Origin: Rattus norvegicus
Lineage: Eukaryota > Chordata > Mammalia > Rodentia > Muridae
DNA length: 64,000 bases
NCBI RefSeq assembly: GCF_036323735.1
Contig: NC_086025.1
Span: forward strand, 112,604,688-112,668,687
Reading direction: 5' to 3'
Shown: one piece after another, positions 1 through 10,420 of the stretch
How positions within the stretch are numbered: position 1 is the first letter of the stretch
Layout: each line of letters opens with the position of its first letter
The notes under the pieces: model-generated
Databases searched by the model: none
Seen by the model: only the letters and a program-made list of their open reading frames with translations
Told to the model about the DNA's origin: nothing
Translations under genes and position numbers: made by a program

Positions 1-1035
1 CTGTGTGGTTCACGTGGTCCGCTGCTGCATCAGATACTGTTGAGAAGAGCAGGGGCTTCAGATACCAAGCTTCGAGGCAGCCAGCATTGGGGCAGGCGGT
101 GAGAGAGCTTATGGGTTGTGGGGTTAAGATGGAATCGTAAAGTGCCCATCTCCCATGGGCCGATGGGGATGGAGGGACGGTGTGGAGCAGTGGGGCCTAG
201 AAAGCAGCTCGGGACAAACTGTTAGGCACCAGCTTCCCGAAAGCATCAGACAGCGAGAGCTATTCCCTCAGGCCAAAGGATGGGTACCCCAGGGAAAGGG
301 AGCAACGGGGAACACACTAAGAACTTTGTTACTATGGGAACGTCCAGCTGTTGGCACTTCCTCAGTACAGCTTGGTAGAGATTTCCCCTGACTTTGGTGG
401 TGTGAGCTTGGCAGTGGCATAGGCCATGGCCCCTAATAAGGACAAACAGGGAGCACAGTGGATGGGGCTTGGCTTAGACTGAAACAATCTGCTGCTCTGG
501 TGGCTCAGCTAGATGCTGGCATGGGCGGTTTCTCCCCCTACCCTCTCTGAGTGTGTGTGTCTGTGAGGCATCTGACTGTGTTGGGGGAGGTGATGGGTGG
601 AGGTGTGCAGCCACAGAAGGTCCATCCATACCCATACATTCTATAGAACCAGGCCTGACCGCTCACCTCAGGAACAAGGGAGACTAATCCACTGCTCCTT
701 TTTGAAAAGCTGTCCCTGAGTTCCTGGCCCACTCCCCTCTGTCACATGACAAGAGTGGCTACAGTGAGCTGAGCAGAAGGTTGGAGTTAGAGCTGGACCT
801 GAAAGGAGTGGGTAGCCCCCATGGTGGCTTTCTTCTGAGGCTTAGACCCTAGACGTAGGTCCACCCATCAGGAGGCTGGTTGCCCTGACTTCCTTCACTG
901 TCCACATGTCCTTAGGGGGAAAAGATCCTAAGGAATCTCTCACTTTTGCACTCTGCTAGCTGCTTGTGGAGAACCTTTGAGGAAGCATAGGAAGGGGTAA
1001 GAGACCAAGAGACAGGCCAGGTCAGGCCACCAAGC
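1..1035. other. Intergenic sequence downstream of Sox10
   Basis: Unique, moderately GC-rich sequence with no SINE, exon-like ORF or long simple repeat. In mouse and human the gene on this side is Polr2f, but I see no Polr2f coding sequence here. The stretch holds nothing I can name. Confidence 0.5.
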
Positions 1036-1055
1036 AGGCAACCAGAAGCTTTGAT

Positions 1056-1061
1056 TTTATT
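1056..1061 (-). terminator. Sox10: Distal poly(A) signal AATAAA for Sox10
   Basis: TTTATT on the plus strand reads AATAAA on the minus strand. It is the last canonical hexamer downstream of the Sox10 stop, with a potential CA cleavage position about 15-25 nt further on (about 1031-1041). Confidence 0.65.
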
Positions 1062-1202
1062 ACTTGGAGTGCTTAATGCAAGTTAATTGGGGCTGGAGTA
1101 GCTAGAGGGATGGGAACATGGTGACTGTGGAGATAAAGGGGCAGCGATGTGTTACGTGTGGACTGGGCTGCAGACAGGAGATGGGGAGACAGAGCTACGT
1201 AC

Positions 1203-1208
1203 TTTATT
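1203..1208 (-). terminator. Sox10: Proximal alternative poly(A) signal AATAAA
   Basis: A second exact AATAAA on the minus strand, about 150 nt before the distal one, embedded in TTAATAAAGT. It could produce a shorter 3' UTR. Which signal dominates cannot be told from sequence. Confidence 0.5.
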
Positions 1209-2080
1209 AAGGTATCGCTGGAGCAAAGGGTGCGAGGCAAAGGTAGACTGTACATGGAAGGGGTTTAGTGTCCAGCCTGCTGCCAGCAACCCAGGTACTG
1301 GGCTCTGGGGCTAGGGCCCGTGCAGTGCTAACTGAGGCTGACAGAAGGCGAGAGGAAGGCTGGACACCTCTGATTCTTTCCTGGAGCCCCTGCCTCCTCA
1401 CCTGGGGTGGGCCTTGAGGAGTGGAGGTCGTGGGGAAGAACATGAGGACTCTCCTCAGTTAGGTGAGGGATGAGGTTACTAATGCAGAACTGGATCTGGG
1501 GACCTCGGCCAGTTCCCATTCAGGTGAGGAGGGGGGTGAAAGGATCAGAGTGTCCATTGAGTGTCCCACCCTGCTCTTCACAAAGCTGTTCAAAGCTGTC
1601 CTCAGTGAGTCCTTAGTGACAGGACAGAGCCAGCTCCAGGCTTTGAAGCAGGTCCCTAGGCAGCCTAGCTTTTAGGCACAGTGACACAGTGGCACACAGG
1701 CCCTTGAGCCCCTTGCTCTCCCAGGAGAGAACAGGAGCAGTGAGGTTTCCCACCCTACCCTTTTCTGCCTCCCTGAAGGACTTGAGAACGACTTCTCAGG
1801 TCCTGGGATAGAGGGTTATTTCTGGGGATGGGTGGCCCCTCACCCTCAGTCTGGGATGGCCACCAAACTCCTCCTTTGCCAGCTCAGTCAGGGCTTGGCC
1901 TCCTGAGCCAGGGTGGGTGGAGGTCATCAGGGCAGGAGCTGGCAGAAGCCTGCCTGCTGCTGTCAGCCTCTGCAGCCTCCTCCACTGCCACTGCTGGGCA
2001 TGAGGCTGATGAGGAGCAGGGCACACAGGCTGGGGGAAGGGGCCCTGGGCCACGTGGGCACCAATGGTGACAGGGCCCCT

Positions 2081-2784
2081 CTAAGGTCGGGATAGAGTCG
2101 TATATACTGGCTGTTCCCAGTGTGTGGGACTGTGGGACTGGGGCCCTGAGGGGCTGGGGTCAGAGATGGCCGTGTAGAGGGGCCGCTGAGAGGGGCCCAT
2201 GTAGGAAAAAGCTGAGTAGAGGCCAGAGGCCTGGCCTGCGTGGCCATAATAGGGTCCTGAGGGCTGATGGTCAGAGTAGTCAAACTGGGGGCGTGAGATG
2301 GAGGGGAAGGCGGAGCCGTAGTGGGGCAGACTGAGGGAGGTGTAGGCGATCTGGGAAGTGGACGGCTGGTCGGTGTAGTGTGGGGGTCCCTGGGGCCCTG
2401 TGGTCTCTGTCTTCACCTGGGCTTTGGCATCCACAGCAGGGGGCGAGACCGTGGGCAGAGCCACACCTGGTGGCTTGGAGATCCAGGCAGAGTGTCCACT
2501 GGCCACAGCCAGGGCACTGCTCAGCCCGTAGCCAGCTGCCGAGTAGCTGCCCACGTGGCCTGGGTGCCCATTGGGCGGCAGGTATTGGTCCAGCTCAGTC
2601 ACATCAAAGGTCTCCATGTTGGACATTACCTCATGGCTGATCTCCCCGATGTCCACATTGCCGAAGTCGATGTGGGGCTTCCCGCCCTCCCCCAAGGAGC
2701 GCCCATCCCTTTTGGGATCTGCCTTGCCGGACTGCAGCTCTGTCTTTGGGGTGGTTGGAGGGGTAGGAGGGCCATGGCTCTGGC
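2081..2784 (-). CDS. Sox10: Sox10 last coding exon: K2 and C-terminal transactivation domains (704 nt)
   Basis: The acceptor AG is at 2786-2785, and translation runs from the second base of codon 233 to the TAG at 2083-2081. The exon begins GQSHGPPTPPTTPKTEL and includes the K2 region (FDVTELDQYLPPNG) and the Pro/Ser/Tyr-rich transactivation domain. Half of the coding sequence lies in this terminal exon, so truncating mutations here would be expected to escape nonsense-mediated decay; this is the known basis of dominant-negative PCWH alleles in humans. The plus strand across this exon contains a 155-codon open frame (2321-2788) that I treat as an antisense shadow. Confidence 0.97.
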
Positions 2785-5700
2785 CTAGGTAGGAGAAAGG
2801 GGAAAAGAGTGAGCAGGTTAGAGGCAAGTGGGCCCTAGAAGGTCTTACGACCCATCTCCAGGCAACAGGATGCTGACCTGAGGCCTCCTGTTTCCCGTTC
2901 ATGATGCTTAACACTCTGGGCCATCATCCTGGGCCCTGCCTATTCTTCAGAATACCCTTGACATCTGTTGGTGACTCTCCCTTCCTAGCGCAGCCTGGCC
3001 TGTTCACTTTGGACTGTTAATCTCTTACCATGTCCAAACAGCACTGTGTCCTCTTCAATGCAACCTCAAGCCTCCTACTCCTTGCCCTGCCAGCCCTTTC
3101 TCAAGGGGGAACTTAGACTACTGCCCCCATTTCGTTGTTAACACACATCTCAGTAAATGCTCAGGGCACTGCTAAGTGCCAGGCAGTATGCCAGATGCTG
3201 GGAATACATGGAAATAAATTTGGATCCTGGCTCTAAAAGCTTGCAGCCATGGAGAGATAAGAGGCCCACGGGGCTCTCGAGCAGAACATGCTATATGGGG
3301 GAACATGCAAAGGACTGTGGAAACTAGAGAAGGAAGCTAACCATTGTCCCAGGGATTTGGGGAAGTCTCAATAGGTGCGTCTGAATGTCCCAGAGGCTGT
3401 GAAGAAGGGATTATGTGTGAGGAAGGTGGCTAGACTGAGGATCCCATCACAGAGACACAAACCCATGGCACCGTGAGGCTAGCAGCTGCTGGAGGCCTCC
3501 AACATCACACCAAGGCAGTGTACAGCCCTTCCCCGGCCAAGAACTCTGAGCTTCAGGAAACCTTCCTAGACCTGGGTTTTGGCGCTGCCATTTACTCTGT
3601 GACTCTTAGGCAAACCCTTGACCTCCTAAGCAGTTTGTTATTAAAACAGAGATGAGTCCAAGAAACCCACACACTACATCCTGGAGAGCTCACACATTGT
3701 ATCTTGGGGAACCCACACACAGCATCCTGGGGGGCCCATACACTGACTCTTGGGGAGCCCACACTGCATCTTGGGGAGCACTCCTTAATTACAGTCTAGA
3801 GTGGGATGTCTCCTGGAGACACTTTTGGACAGGTAGGAGCTAAGCCTTAAGCTTCTCATATACGTTTCTTCCTATATGTCATTCATTTGATCCCCCCTCT
3901 GTTCCCCCCTATAGACAGTAGGCTCCTGAGCTAGGGACCATCTTCTCTTGGTGGGCTCTGGGGTCCTGTCCAGTTGGTGCCTGAGGAAAAGTAGGACTTA
4001 GCTTGCCTTCTGATGGCAGAGCTCTCTGCTCATGAGGAACACAATTGGTGCACCCAACAAGCCAACCGCAAATCCTGGGGTCCAACCATCTGGCCTCAGA
4101 TGACTACTGTGGAGCAAGCTCCTCTTTCCAGTCCCTCATCTACAGGACGGTGGAGGTCAGACCTAAGCTGCTGAACCATAGTGTCTTAGGCTGAGTGGTT
4201 GGCTAGCGGAAGGAATCGGTACACACAAGGAAACCAGCCTGTGCCTGGTACACTGAGTACTCAATGCCAGCTCATGTCCTTAATGAGAAGAAAACATGAG
4301 TGGACCACGTTTGGCCCCTCTCCCACGTTTGATCCCTCCCTACTCTGTCTGTCTGTCTGTCTGTCTGTTTTTCTGTTTTGTTTGTTTGTTTGTTTGTTTG
4401 TTTCCTCTTTCAAGACTAGCTACCCTGGAACTTACTCTGTAGACCAGGCTGGCCTCGAACTCAGAGATCTGCCCACCTCCTGCCTCTCCCTCTGCTTCCT
4501 ACCTCTGTCCCCTATGTGCTGGTCCTATGATTAAAGGTGTGCACAGACACCTCCTGCCAAACCCTTCTGGCCTTGGTTTTGCTTTGTTTCTTTGTCTGTT
4601 GGCTTTTGCTTCTGTTCTGTTTGGTTGTCACTCATCTCTCAAGAGCACCCTCTGCCCTTACCCTGTAACTACTCTGGTCTCTTCTCACCTCATGGCCACC
4701 ATGGCTCTCTGAACTGGCTTTCTCCACCCAGCATCACGTCCCCACAACCACCATAAGGCACCAGAGTTCCCCCACTGAGCTCTGGGTTCTGTACCCCAGC
4801 TACGGTAACTACACCCCTGGCCAACCTTTCCTAGGTCACAGCTCAGGCTAGACCACTCTCCATCACCTGGCTTCTTCCAGCACACTGGATAGAACCCAGC
4901 ACTCACCTGAGGGGTGCTCTGGGTTCCCATCTGACATGGGGGAGCCTTCTTCTGGGTGCCGGTGGTCCAGGTGGGCACTCTTGTAGTGAGCCTGGATAGC
5001 AGCAGCCCCTCCTTGGTCGGTCTCCCCGCCTGGGCACTCTGCCTCCCCCTGGGCTGCCTTCCCATTCTTCCGCCGCCGAGGTTGGTACTTGTAGTCCGGA
5101 TGGTCTTTTTTGTGCTGCATCCGGAGCCGCTCAGCCTCCTCAATGAAGGGGCGCTTGTCACTCTCGTTCAGCAACCTGAGGGGTGGAGGACACCAGAGCC
5201 AGTGAGAGTACTGTAACAACTGGGTGAGCTTCCCTCTGAGTTCCTGGGATAGGGGATCCAGAGAGCAGGACCAAAGTAAGGCTGTGCCCTGTGGTTAGCA
5301 CCCAGAAAATGCCAGACAAAGGAGCCTCAGCCTGAGATGGTCATGATCCCTGCCCCTCACCTTTCGATGGCTGGAGGGCACCAGGGGCCAGCCCCTAAGC
5401 ACTAAGTCAAAGAGGAGTTGCGAGGGGCAGGTTTCAGTTGAGGGTAGGGAACTGTTCCTGTCACTGAAGCTTTCTGTGAGTAGAACTGGCTGCCTCCTTG
5501 GAGGATGGGCTCCCTGTAGTGGAGGTGTGAGGAGAGAAGTAGATGGCTGGGGAGGGACCAGTCTCTGTTACTTACTAGCTGTATGCCAGACTGCGCATGT
5601 TACTTCTCTAAGTCCGAGTTTCCTCACCTAAAACAGGAGGATGATAACACCTACCTCCCTGGGTGTGGGGTCGCCAGGAATATGTATATATCAATGTCTG

Positions 5701-8700
5701 GGGAGGGGGAAGCCTGGAGAAAATAGGTGCTACTCTAATGGCACTTGGAAAGGAGTTGCATAAGAAAGCCCAGGGATGACTCCTCAACTCTAGAAATTTT
5801 AGTACTAAGGACTGAAGGTTTTAGGTGTGAGTCCCCTTCAGTATGGTGGGGAGCAGTGTCTGCAGAGAGATGATCCTGTACCTGGGACCTGGGAATGACA
5901 GGACAGAGGAAGCTTGAGTCTGGGACAGCCTGTGGCATGAAGACCCTCATGGTAGTGCCTCCACCCGTCCAACTGCAGCTCCAGGTCAAAGTTGGAGGGT
6001 GGACGGGGGTAAGACTGGCCTGCCCCCGGGTAAGAAAGACAGGGTGTGGTGCCATAAACAGGGGACAGAACAGATTCATAGATTTTAGACACAGGAATCA
6101 CTAGTCCACTTTGGTGTTCTCTTTCTCCTCAAGTCCCTTCAGCACACCCAATTGGTGCTCTCTTCTCCTAGGCAACGGAAGACCGAGCCCCCTCTCCGGG
6201 CTGGTTATGCCAGGCACTGTCTACCCAGTAGTAGCATTCCTTTGCAGCTTAGCCTCCTGGTCTGCCCTGCACCCACCCAGCATTCCCCAGAGGACCCTCT
6301 AGCTGAGCCAGACTCCTTAGGGTCAGTGCACTTTCAGGACAGATGGAGAACCCAAGGCTAGACCTGAGAAAGAACCACATAGTAGAAGGGAGGATTCTGC
6401 CTGCATGAGCTCCCGCACAGATGCTCCAGATGTGGCTAGAGACACTGGACACTCTCCCCTATCGTTCTCAGTGTCTCCTGCCTGGCTGACAACCGGAAAT
6501 CGCCAAGAAAATGGTAAGGGATGCAGGAGAAGACTACACATGCCAGAGCAGGAAGATCACAAAGGTGAACCCCAGCGTCACCTCCCAAGCTGCACTGTAC
6601 CCAACCAGCCCTAACAGAAACCTTCTGGGGATGCTGGGGTGCCAACCCCAATCTTTGCCCCTCCATGCCCACTCCGCGCAGGTCTCCTCATCCACTCCAG
6701 GCCTTGCCCACAGCCAAGCTTCACTCCTGTGCAAGTCCTCGAATTCACGGCCCTCCTCCTCCTTAGCTACCCCTCCCCCCAGTTCAGTCCTTATTTGCTC
6801 CAACCTCTTGGTTTGGAATGGTGGATGGAGAGAGGAGGGTGGTTTCCAGCCCCATGGGCAGCTCCTGGTGGGACACTATTGTAAGTGTCCTCCTGTCAGG
6901 CCAACAGCACAAGATGACTGGGCAAGAGCCTGTGAGACTTAGGGCAGGGGAGGCCAGATGTGCCCCTTTTAGGAGGAGCTCCAGCCTCAACCTCCTTCTA
7001 GTTTCTTGGCTCACACTATGCTTCCCACACCAGTTAAACAGCATTGAACATCCCATGGCTCAGTATCTGATGGTTCCTCCCCAGACGGCATCTAAGGTTA
7101 GTGTGCCAAGAGCCACTCAGGGCCTGTGTTCAAGTCCACTGATTACCAGCTCAGGCAGAGCTCAGGAAACAGGTCAGTCTGTTTTCCAGCGCTGTTGACC
7201 CATTTACACTCCTGATGTCCTTGGAGTCATGAGCTTGGGACAACTGTGTTTAGAGCCCTGGAGCAACTGGCCAGCCACATTCAAGTGTCTCCAAGGACCC
7301 CTCATCCAGGGCTCAGGTAGCCACCATCTGTTGGCACAGCCTTAGCTCCTTGGCATTGTTTTGCCATCTCCCATCCCTGGGGCTGGATCCTTGGCCAGAA
7401 GGCTCTGCTGCCTTCCCTGCCCCTTGTGGTCTGAGTAGTAGCTAGAGGGGGACTCAGGAAGTGGAACTGGGGCAGAGGCAGTGGGGGGGATTCATTAAAC
7501 TCTTGGCAACAGACGGTGGAGGGAGAGCGGGGTCCATCTCTCAGTGCTCTGGGATACACCTAGATGGACCTTGGGCAAAGGAGCGAACTGCCTGCCACTG
7601 CTGTTCTTGGGCAGAGCCGGACTCTGAGTTCATAGCCGGCCATCCAGCCACTGCCTGTCAGAGTTGAGGGCCGAGAGGGCTGGGGGAGGGGCGCCAGACC
7701 TTCAACAATCATGTGGCCAGTCCAGACCAGGAGGCTGCTCACCAATCTCTCTGTTCTTAGGGAACCAACTGCTCCTTCTATGCTTCAAGCCTTTGGTCTT
7801 CATACTGGGCCAGCAAAGTGGAAGGAGCCAGTTCCTCTCACAGACCCCCATGTCTCCTCAAGTATGGAGCCCTCCATTCTCCTGTCCTCTGCTTAGCCCC
7901 ACCACTCCAGAGAGTAAAGTGTGACCCAAAGCGTCCACTAGGGATGATATGGGGATAACCTCTGAGAAGGCTGGTGACTGGACTCTGGGTCTGACTCTGT
8001 CACTGACTGACCCAGGCCATGTCTCTCTTTCTTGGGCCTTTCTCCTGGACAGTCTAGTAGGGAGTCAGGTGACCTCAGCAGTCTAGCATCTGCTGGAGTC
8101 CTTGTTTCTTTTGGACCTGGCTGAGGGTGCCTGCCGTGGGTAGGGTGCCCCACATATCTGTGACCGGGCCAGGAGAGCATGAGGGTCAAAGCTGCTCCCT
8201 GGGAAAATGTTGCCATAGAGCCTTGAGGTCAGCCTGGGCAGCCTGGGGCTCTGAGGGACCCTGGCATGAAGCAGGCTTCCTCCTGGCTAGGGTGCTCAGT
8301 TCCAGTTCTTGAGCATAGGGAAGAGGTTGCTCAACCATTGGGTGGAGCCCAGGGAGGGAAGATGGCGCTGGTGAAAGTGGAAAGTAGAGAGTAGCTTGGT
8401 AGCTCAGAGACACAGCTGGAGGGGAAGGCCTTCTTTTCCTGTGTCCTCTCCTGAGGATAAAGAAGCCCTCAGTCTAGAGGCTGGGGTCAGGAAGGTTCCC
8501 CGGGACAGCTGAACAGGAGATCCCATGGTAGCAGGGAACCAAGTTCTTCCCACTCCACTTTCTCTGGATTCCTTGTTTTCCTTGCAGAGCCCCCCTCACC
8601 CCCACTGAAGCTCTCCATCTGGTTGCTTCCGTTTCCCAGCATCTACAGCTCTTTCCCAAAGCTTTCCCCAAACTCCCGACCCCACAAACGGGTGGCAGCG

Positions 8701-9625
8701 GCACACTGTGAATGTGGGATTGAGTGGAGGTCTGGTGAGAAGCTTCCCTCCGTGAAGCCTTCTCTGCCCACCACCCACAGAATTCCAACCACAAGGGGGC
8801 GCCTTCCCGCCCGCCGTCCCAGGATGGGGAGGCCCAGCCTAGGCCGCCGGGGTTCTGAGTTCCAGAGCGGGCAGCTAGAGGAGCCTCCACAGGGGCACTT
8901 TGAGTATCTGGGTGGGTGAGATCCCTAAATCTGTCTTCTTTTTTGGTTCTTTTTTTTTTTTTCGGAGCTGGGGACCGAACCCAGGGCCTTGCGCTTCCTA
9001 GGTAAGCGCTCTACCACTGAGCTAAATCCCCAGCCCCTCCTAAATCTGTCTTCTAAAGAGACCAAAGTTCTATAGGTTGGCCTTCCCTGGAAGAGAGGGC
9101 TGGGCGATTCTGTTCTGGGGTCCCAGGCTAGCCCTAATGCCTATGAAACTAGGACCTACAGGGGTGGGGAGGGGCGTTGGGGCGGGGCAGGGCTCACCTC
9201 CAGAGCTTGCCCAGCGTCTTGCTGAGCTCAGCATTGTGGAGGTGCGGGTACTGGTCGGCTAACTTTCTGCGTGCCGCCTGTGCCCACACCATAAAGGCGT
9301 TCATGGGCCGTTTGACGTGCGGCTTGCTCTTGCTGGCACCGTTGACCCGCACGGGCATGGGCACCAGCGTCCAGTCGTAGCCGCTGAGCACCTGGCTGAC
9401 CGCTTCGCGGATGCACACCGGGAACTTGTCATCGTCTGCCTCGCCGTCCTGCTGTTCCTTCTTGACCTTGCCCAATTCGCCGGGCCCTGGGCTGGCTCGC
9501 AGGCCTGAGCCACCGCCGCCGCCGTCGGGTCCCAGCGACGGCGCGCTGCTTGGGGACAGGCAGCGAGGTTCCTCCGAGCCCACGGGGCTCAGCTCCACCT
9601 CTGATAGGTCTTGCTCCTCGGCCAT
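2081..9625 (-). CDS. Sox10: SOX10 transcription factor, 466 aa, three coding exons
   Basis: Coding sequence is the join of 9625-9198, 5175-4907 and 2784-2081 (stop TAG at 2083-2081). The parts sum to 1401 nt = 466 residues plus stop, the usual SOX10 length, with GT/AG at both introns. SOX10 is a nuclear group E SOX factor that drives neural-crest, melanocyte, enteric-neuron, Schwann-cell and oligodendrocyte programmes. Visible domains: acidic N-terminus; dimerisation region just before the HMG box (about 61-101); HMG box about 104-172 beginning VKRPMNAFMVWAQ and followed by basic PRRRKN; the K2 region after residue 233 (HIDFGNVDIGEISHEVM); and a Pro/Ser/Tyr-rich C-terminal transactivation domain ending TTLSRP. 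Possible sumoylation motifs VKKE and VKTE are present. The start ATG (9625-9623) has G at -3 and +4. No frameshift or premature stop is seen. The family assignment is by recognition, not a database search. Confidence 0.98.
2433..2444 (+). promoter_or_regulatory. CTCF-like motif within the last Sox10 coding exon
   Basis: ACAGCAGGGGGC matches 11 of 12 CTCF core positions on the plus strand while encoding the K2-to-transactivation linker of SOX10 on the minus strand. Conservation here cannot separate coding from regulatory constraint. Confidence 0.35.
3125..3260. repeat. Ancient interspersed repeat-like stretch (family uncertain)
   Basis: The wording (GTGCCAGGCAGTATGCCAGATGCTGGG then AAATAAATTTGG, then CTTGCAGCCATGGAGAGATAAGAGG) resembles a widespread old mammalian SINE/LINE consensus, here broken into short matches. 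Family not certain. Confidence 0.35.
3662..3782. repeat. Small degenerate minisatellite, about 5 copies of a 22-26 bp unit
   Basis: Units of the form CCACACA, then CATCYTGGGGAGC, recur five times with scattered substitutions. It lies in Sox10 intron 3. Confidence 0.75.
4340..4402. repeat. (TCTG)n then (TTTG)n microsatellite
   Basis: Six TCTG-type units followed by about six TTTG units, adjoining the A-tail side of a minus-strand B1. Confidence 0.85.
4403..4550 (-). mobile_element. B1 SINE
   Basis: Minus-strand B1 wording: CTCTGTAGACCAGGCTGGCC, CTCAGAGATCTGCC and GATTAAAGGTGTGCAC. Confidence 0.8.
4907..5175 (-). CDS. Sox10: Sox10 exon 3: second half of HMG box and linker (269 nt)
   Basis: The acceptor AG is at 5177-5176 after a C/T-rich tract and the donor GT at 4906-4905. 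The exon completes codon 143, then encodes residues 144-232 and one base of codon 233. It starts LLNESDKRPFIEEAERLRMQ, the third helix and tail of the HMG box, followed by the basic nuclear-localisation cluster PRRRKNGK and a Glu/Gly/His-rich linker (HLDHRHPEEGSPMSD). The length is not a multiple of three (269), so skipping it would shift the frame. Confidence 0.96.
5560..5690 (+). mobile_element. MIR SINE fossil
   Basis: Contains TTACTTACTAGCTGTATG, GTTTCCTCACCTAAAACAGG and GATAACACCTACCTCC, clear MIR consensus wording. Confidence 0.75.
8789..8803 (+). promoter_or_regulatory. CTCF core motif in Sox10 intron 2, plus orientation
   Basis: CCACAAGGGGGCGCC closely matches the CTCF consensus core (CCASYAGRKGGCRS), with an A at the pyrimidine position. 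It lies in unique sequence, not in a SINE. The orientation is forward on the plus strand, pointing toward the Sox10 promoter and upstream enhancers. Confidence 0.7.
8940..9038 (-). mobile_element. ID SINE in Sox10 intron 2
   Basis: Minus-strand ID body (CGGAGCTGGGGACCGAAC to AAATCCCCAGCCC) with a T-run at its left. Flanked by a 16-bp direct repeat CCTAAATCTGTCTTCT at 8924-8939 and 9039-9054, so the insertion is recent. Confidence 0.95.
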
Positions 9626-9703
9626 GTCGCTCCCGGCCGCCGCCGCTTCGGCCGCCTCCCCCGGGCCCGCCGCCGGGGTCCTCGTGAAGAGCCCAACGCC
9701 CAC
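9198..9703 (-). CDS. Sox10: Sox10 exon 2: end of 5' UTR plus first coding part (428 nt coding)
   Basis: On the minus strand the exon follows a pyrimidine-rich acceptor ending AG at 9705-9704. It carries about 78 nt of 5' UTR, the start ATG at 9625-9623, and codons 1-142 plus two bases of codon 143 (Arg). It ends at a strong donor, GAG then GTGAG, with GT at 9197-9196. It encodes the acidic N-terminus, a poly-Gly stretch, the dimerisation region and the first half of the HMG box. The phase-2 intron inside the HMG box after LGKLW is typical of group E SOX genes. The exon is GC-rich with many CpGs. The reading frame stays open upstream of the ATG to the exon start but begins there with GTG, so the ATG is the supported start. 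Confidence 0.95.
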
Positions 9704-10195
9704 CTAGACGGGAAGGAGGGCGCAATGGAGAGGCGCTGTGCGCCACCCTGGGCACACGGGTGCAGCCCCGAGGTGGCGGCTCTCCCTGCCTGCGCTAAAC
9801 CCACTCGGGCCTGGGCCCGTGCACATGCCAGACCCTAGGTGGGTGCGTCCCGCCTTCACGTCTTCCCACCCCCTGATCCCAACGGTCTTTAGGTGTGGGT
9901 GGTTTTTTTTTTTTTTTTTTTTTTTTTTTCGTTTTTCCTCTTAAACCTCCTTTTGGGTGGAGGTTTGTTGATGGAAAGGAAGAAAAACGGACCCTTTATT
10001 CGGCTCTAATCTGGGCCCCTGGAATTTCCCACCTTTTCGCTCACCTCTCCTTCCCCTCATCTGTCCTGACAGTCTAGGGGAGCAGGGTGGGGGACCCATG
10101 CCTGCCTGTGGGGTGTCAGACTCTCCCATCACAAAGCAGGGGTAACCCAGACCCCCTGTTGGCAGTCCGGGCCCAGGGGACCAGTGCGCACTCAC
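9704..10195 (-). other. Sox10: Sox10 intron 1 (492 bp) with a T-tract on the plus strand
   Basis: Short intron between the non-coding exon and the ATG exon, with GT at 10195-10194 and AG at 9705-9704. A T-tract of nearly 30 bases (about 9902-9929 on the plus strand, A on the transcript) lies in its middle. Confidence 0.75.
9902..9929. repeat. Poly(T) tract
   Basis: Nearly 30 T bases in Sox10 intron 1, with no recognisable SINE body attached. Confidence 0.9.
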
Positions 10196-10420
10196 CTCCT
10201 CCGACCTCTCCTCCAGTCTGGGGCTCGTCCTGAGGAAGTGGAAAACCGTGTCCCAAGGTGTGCGGTCCAGCTCGGGGCTGGGGAGTGACGCTGATGGACT
10301 GGGAGGGAGGGGCTGGGGGGCCCTGAGCCTCAGGCCACTGCCTTGTCTGGACGGAGCCTGAATCCTCACCACCAAACACCCTGGCTGGACAGCCCGAGAC
10401 TGACTGAGCGACTGAGCCGC
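10196..10420 (-). other. Sox10: Sox10 non-coding exon 1 (5' UTR), upstream end approximate
   Basis: A consensus donor (AG then GTGAGT) on the minus strand places the exon end at 10196. It is separated by a 492-bp intron from the acceptor at 9705-9704. The upstream boundary is not fixed by sequence. I set it near 10.4 kb because CpG density drops there and a pyrimidine-rich (minus-strand) promoter tract begins, and because the resulting gene span (about 9.4 kb) fits my memory of the mouse gene. The donor is well supported; the start is a guess within 200 bp. Confidence 0.6.

Larger units (their letters stand above)
1036..2080 (-). other. Sox10: Sox10 3' untranslated region
   Basis: The stretch from the stop codon to about 20 nt past an AATAAA on the minus strand (TTTATT on the plus strand at 1056-1061) forms a 3' UTR of about 1.04 kb. 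With the exons this gives a mature mRNA of about 2.7-2.8 kb, in line with Sox10 transcripts. A second AATAAA at 1208-1203 could give a 3' UTR shorter by about 150 nt. No SINE interrupts it. Confidence 0.75.
2785..4906 (-). other. Sox10: Sox10 intron 3 (2122 bp)
   Basis: Bounded by donor GT at 4906-4905 and acceptor AG at 2786-2785; phase 1. It contains an old repeat-like stretch (about 3125-3260), a small minisatellite (3662-3782), (TCTG)n/(TTTG)n near 4340-4402 and a B1 SINE (about 4400-4550). The rest is unique. Confidence 0.9.
5176..9197 (-). other. Sox10: Sox10 intron 2 (4022 bp)
   Basis: Bounded by donor GT at 9197-9196 and acceptor AG at 5177-5176; phase 2, splitting the HMG box. It holds a MIR fossil (about 5560-5690), a long unique middle (about 5.7-8.75 kb), a strong CTCF motif (8789-8803) and an ID element (8940-9038). 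No embedded gene is recognised. Confidence 0.9.

Noticed and set aside
1..1035. Possible Polr2f exon
   Set aside because: Expected neighbour on this side by synteny, but no matching coding sequence could be recognised.
2321..2788. 155-aa plus-strand open frame
   Set aside because: Lies antisense to the last Sox10 coding exon; GC-rich coding DNA often leaves the opposite strand open. No domain recognised.
9626..9703. In-frame extension upstream of the Sox10 ATG starting at GTG
   Set aside because: The frame is open but begins at the splice acceptor with GTG; the ATG at 9625 has a good Kozak context and gives the standard 466-residue protein.
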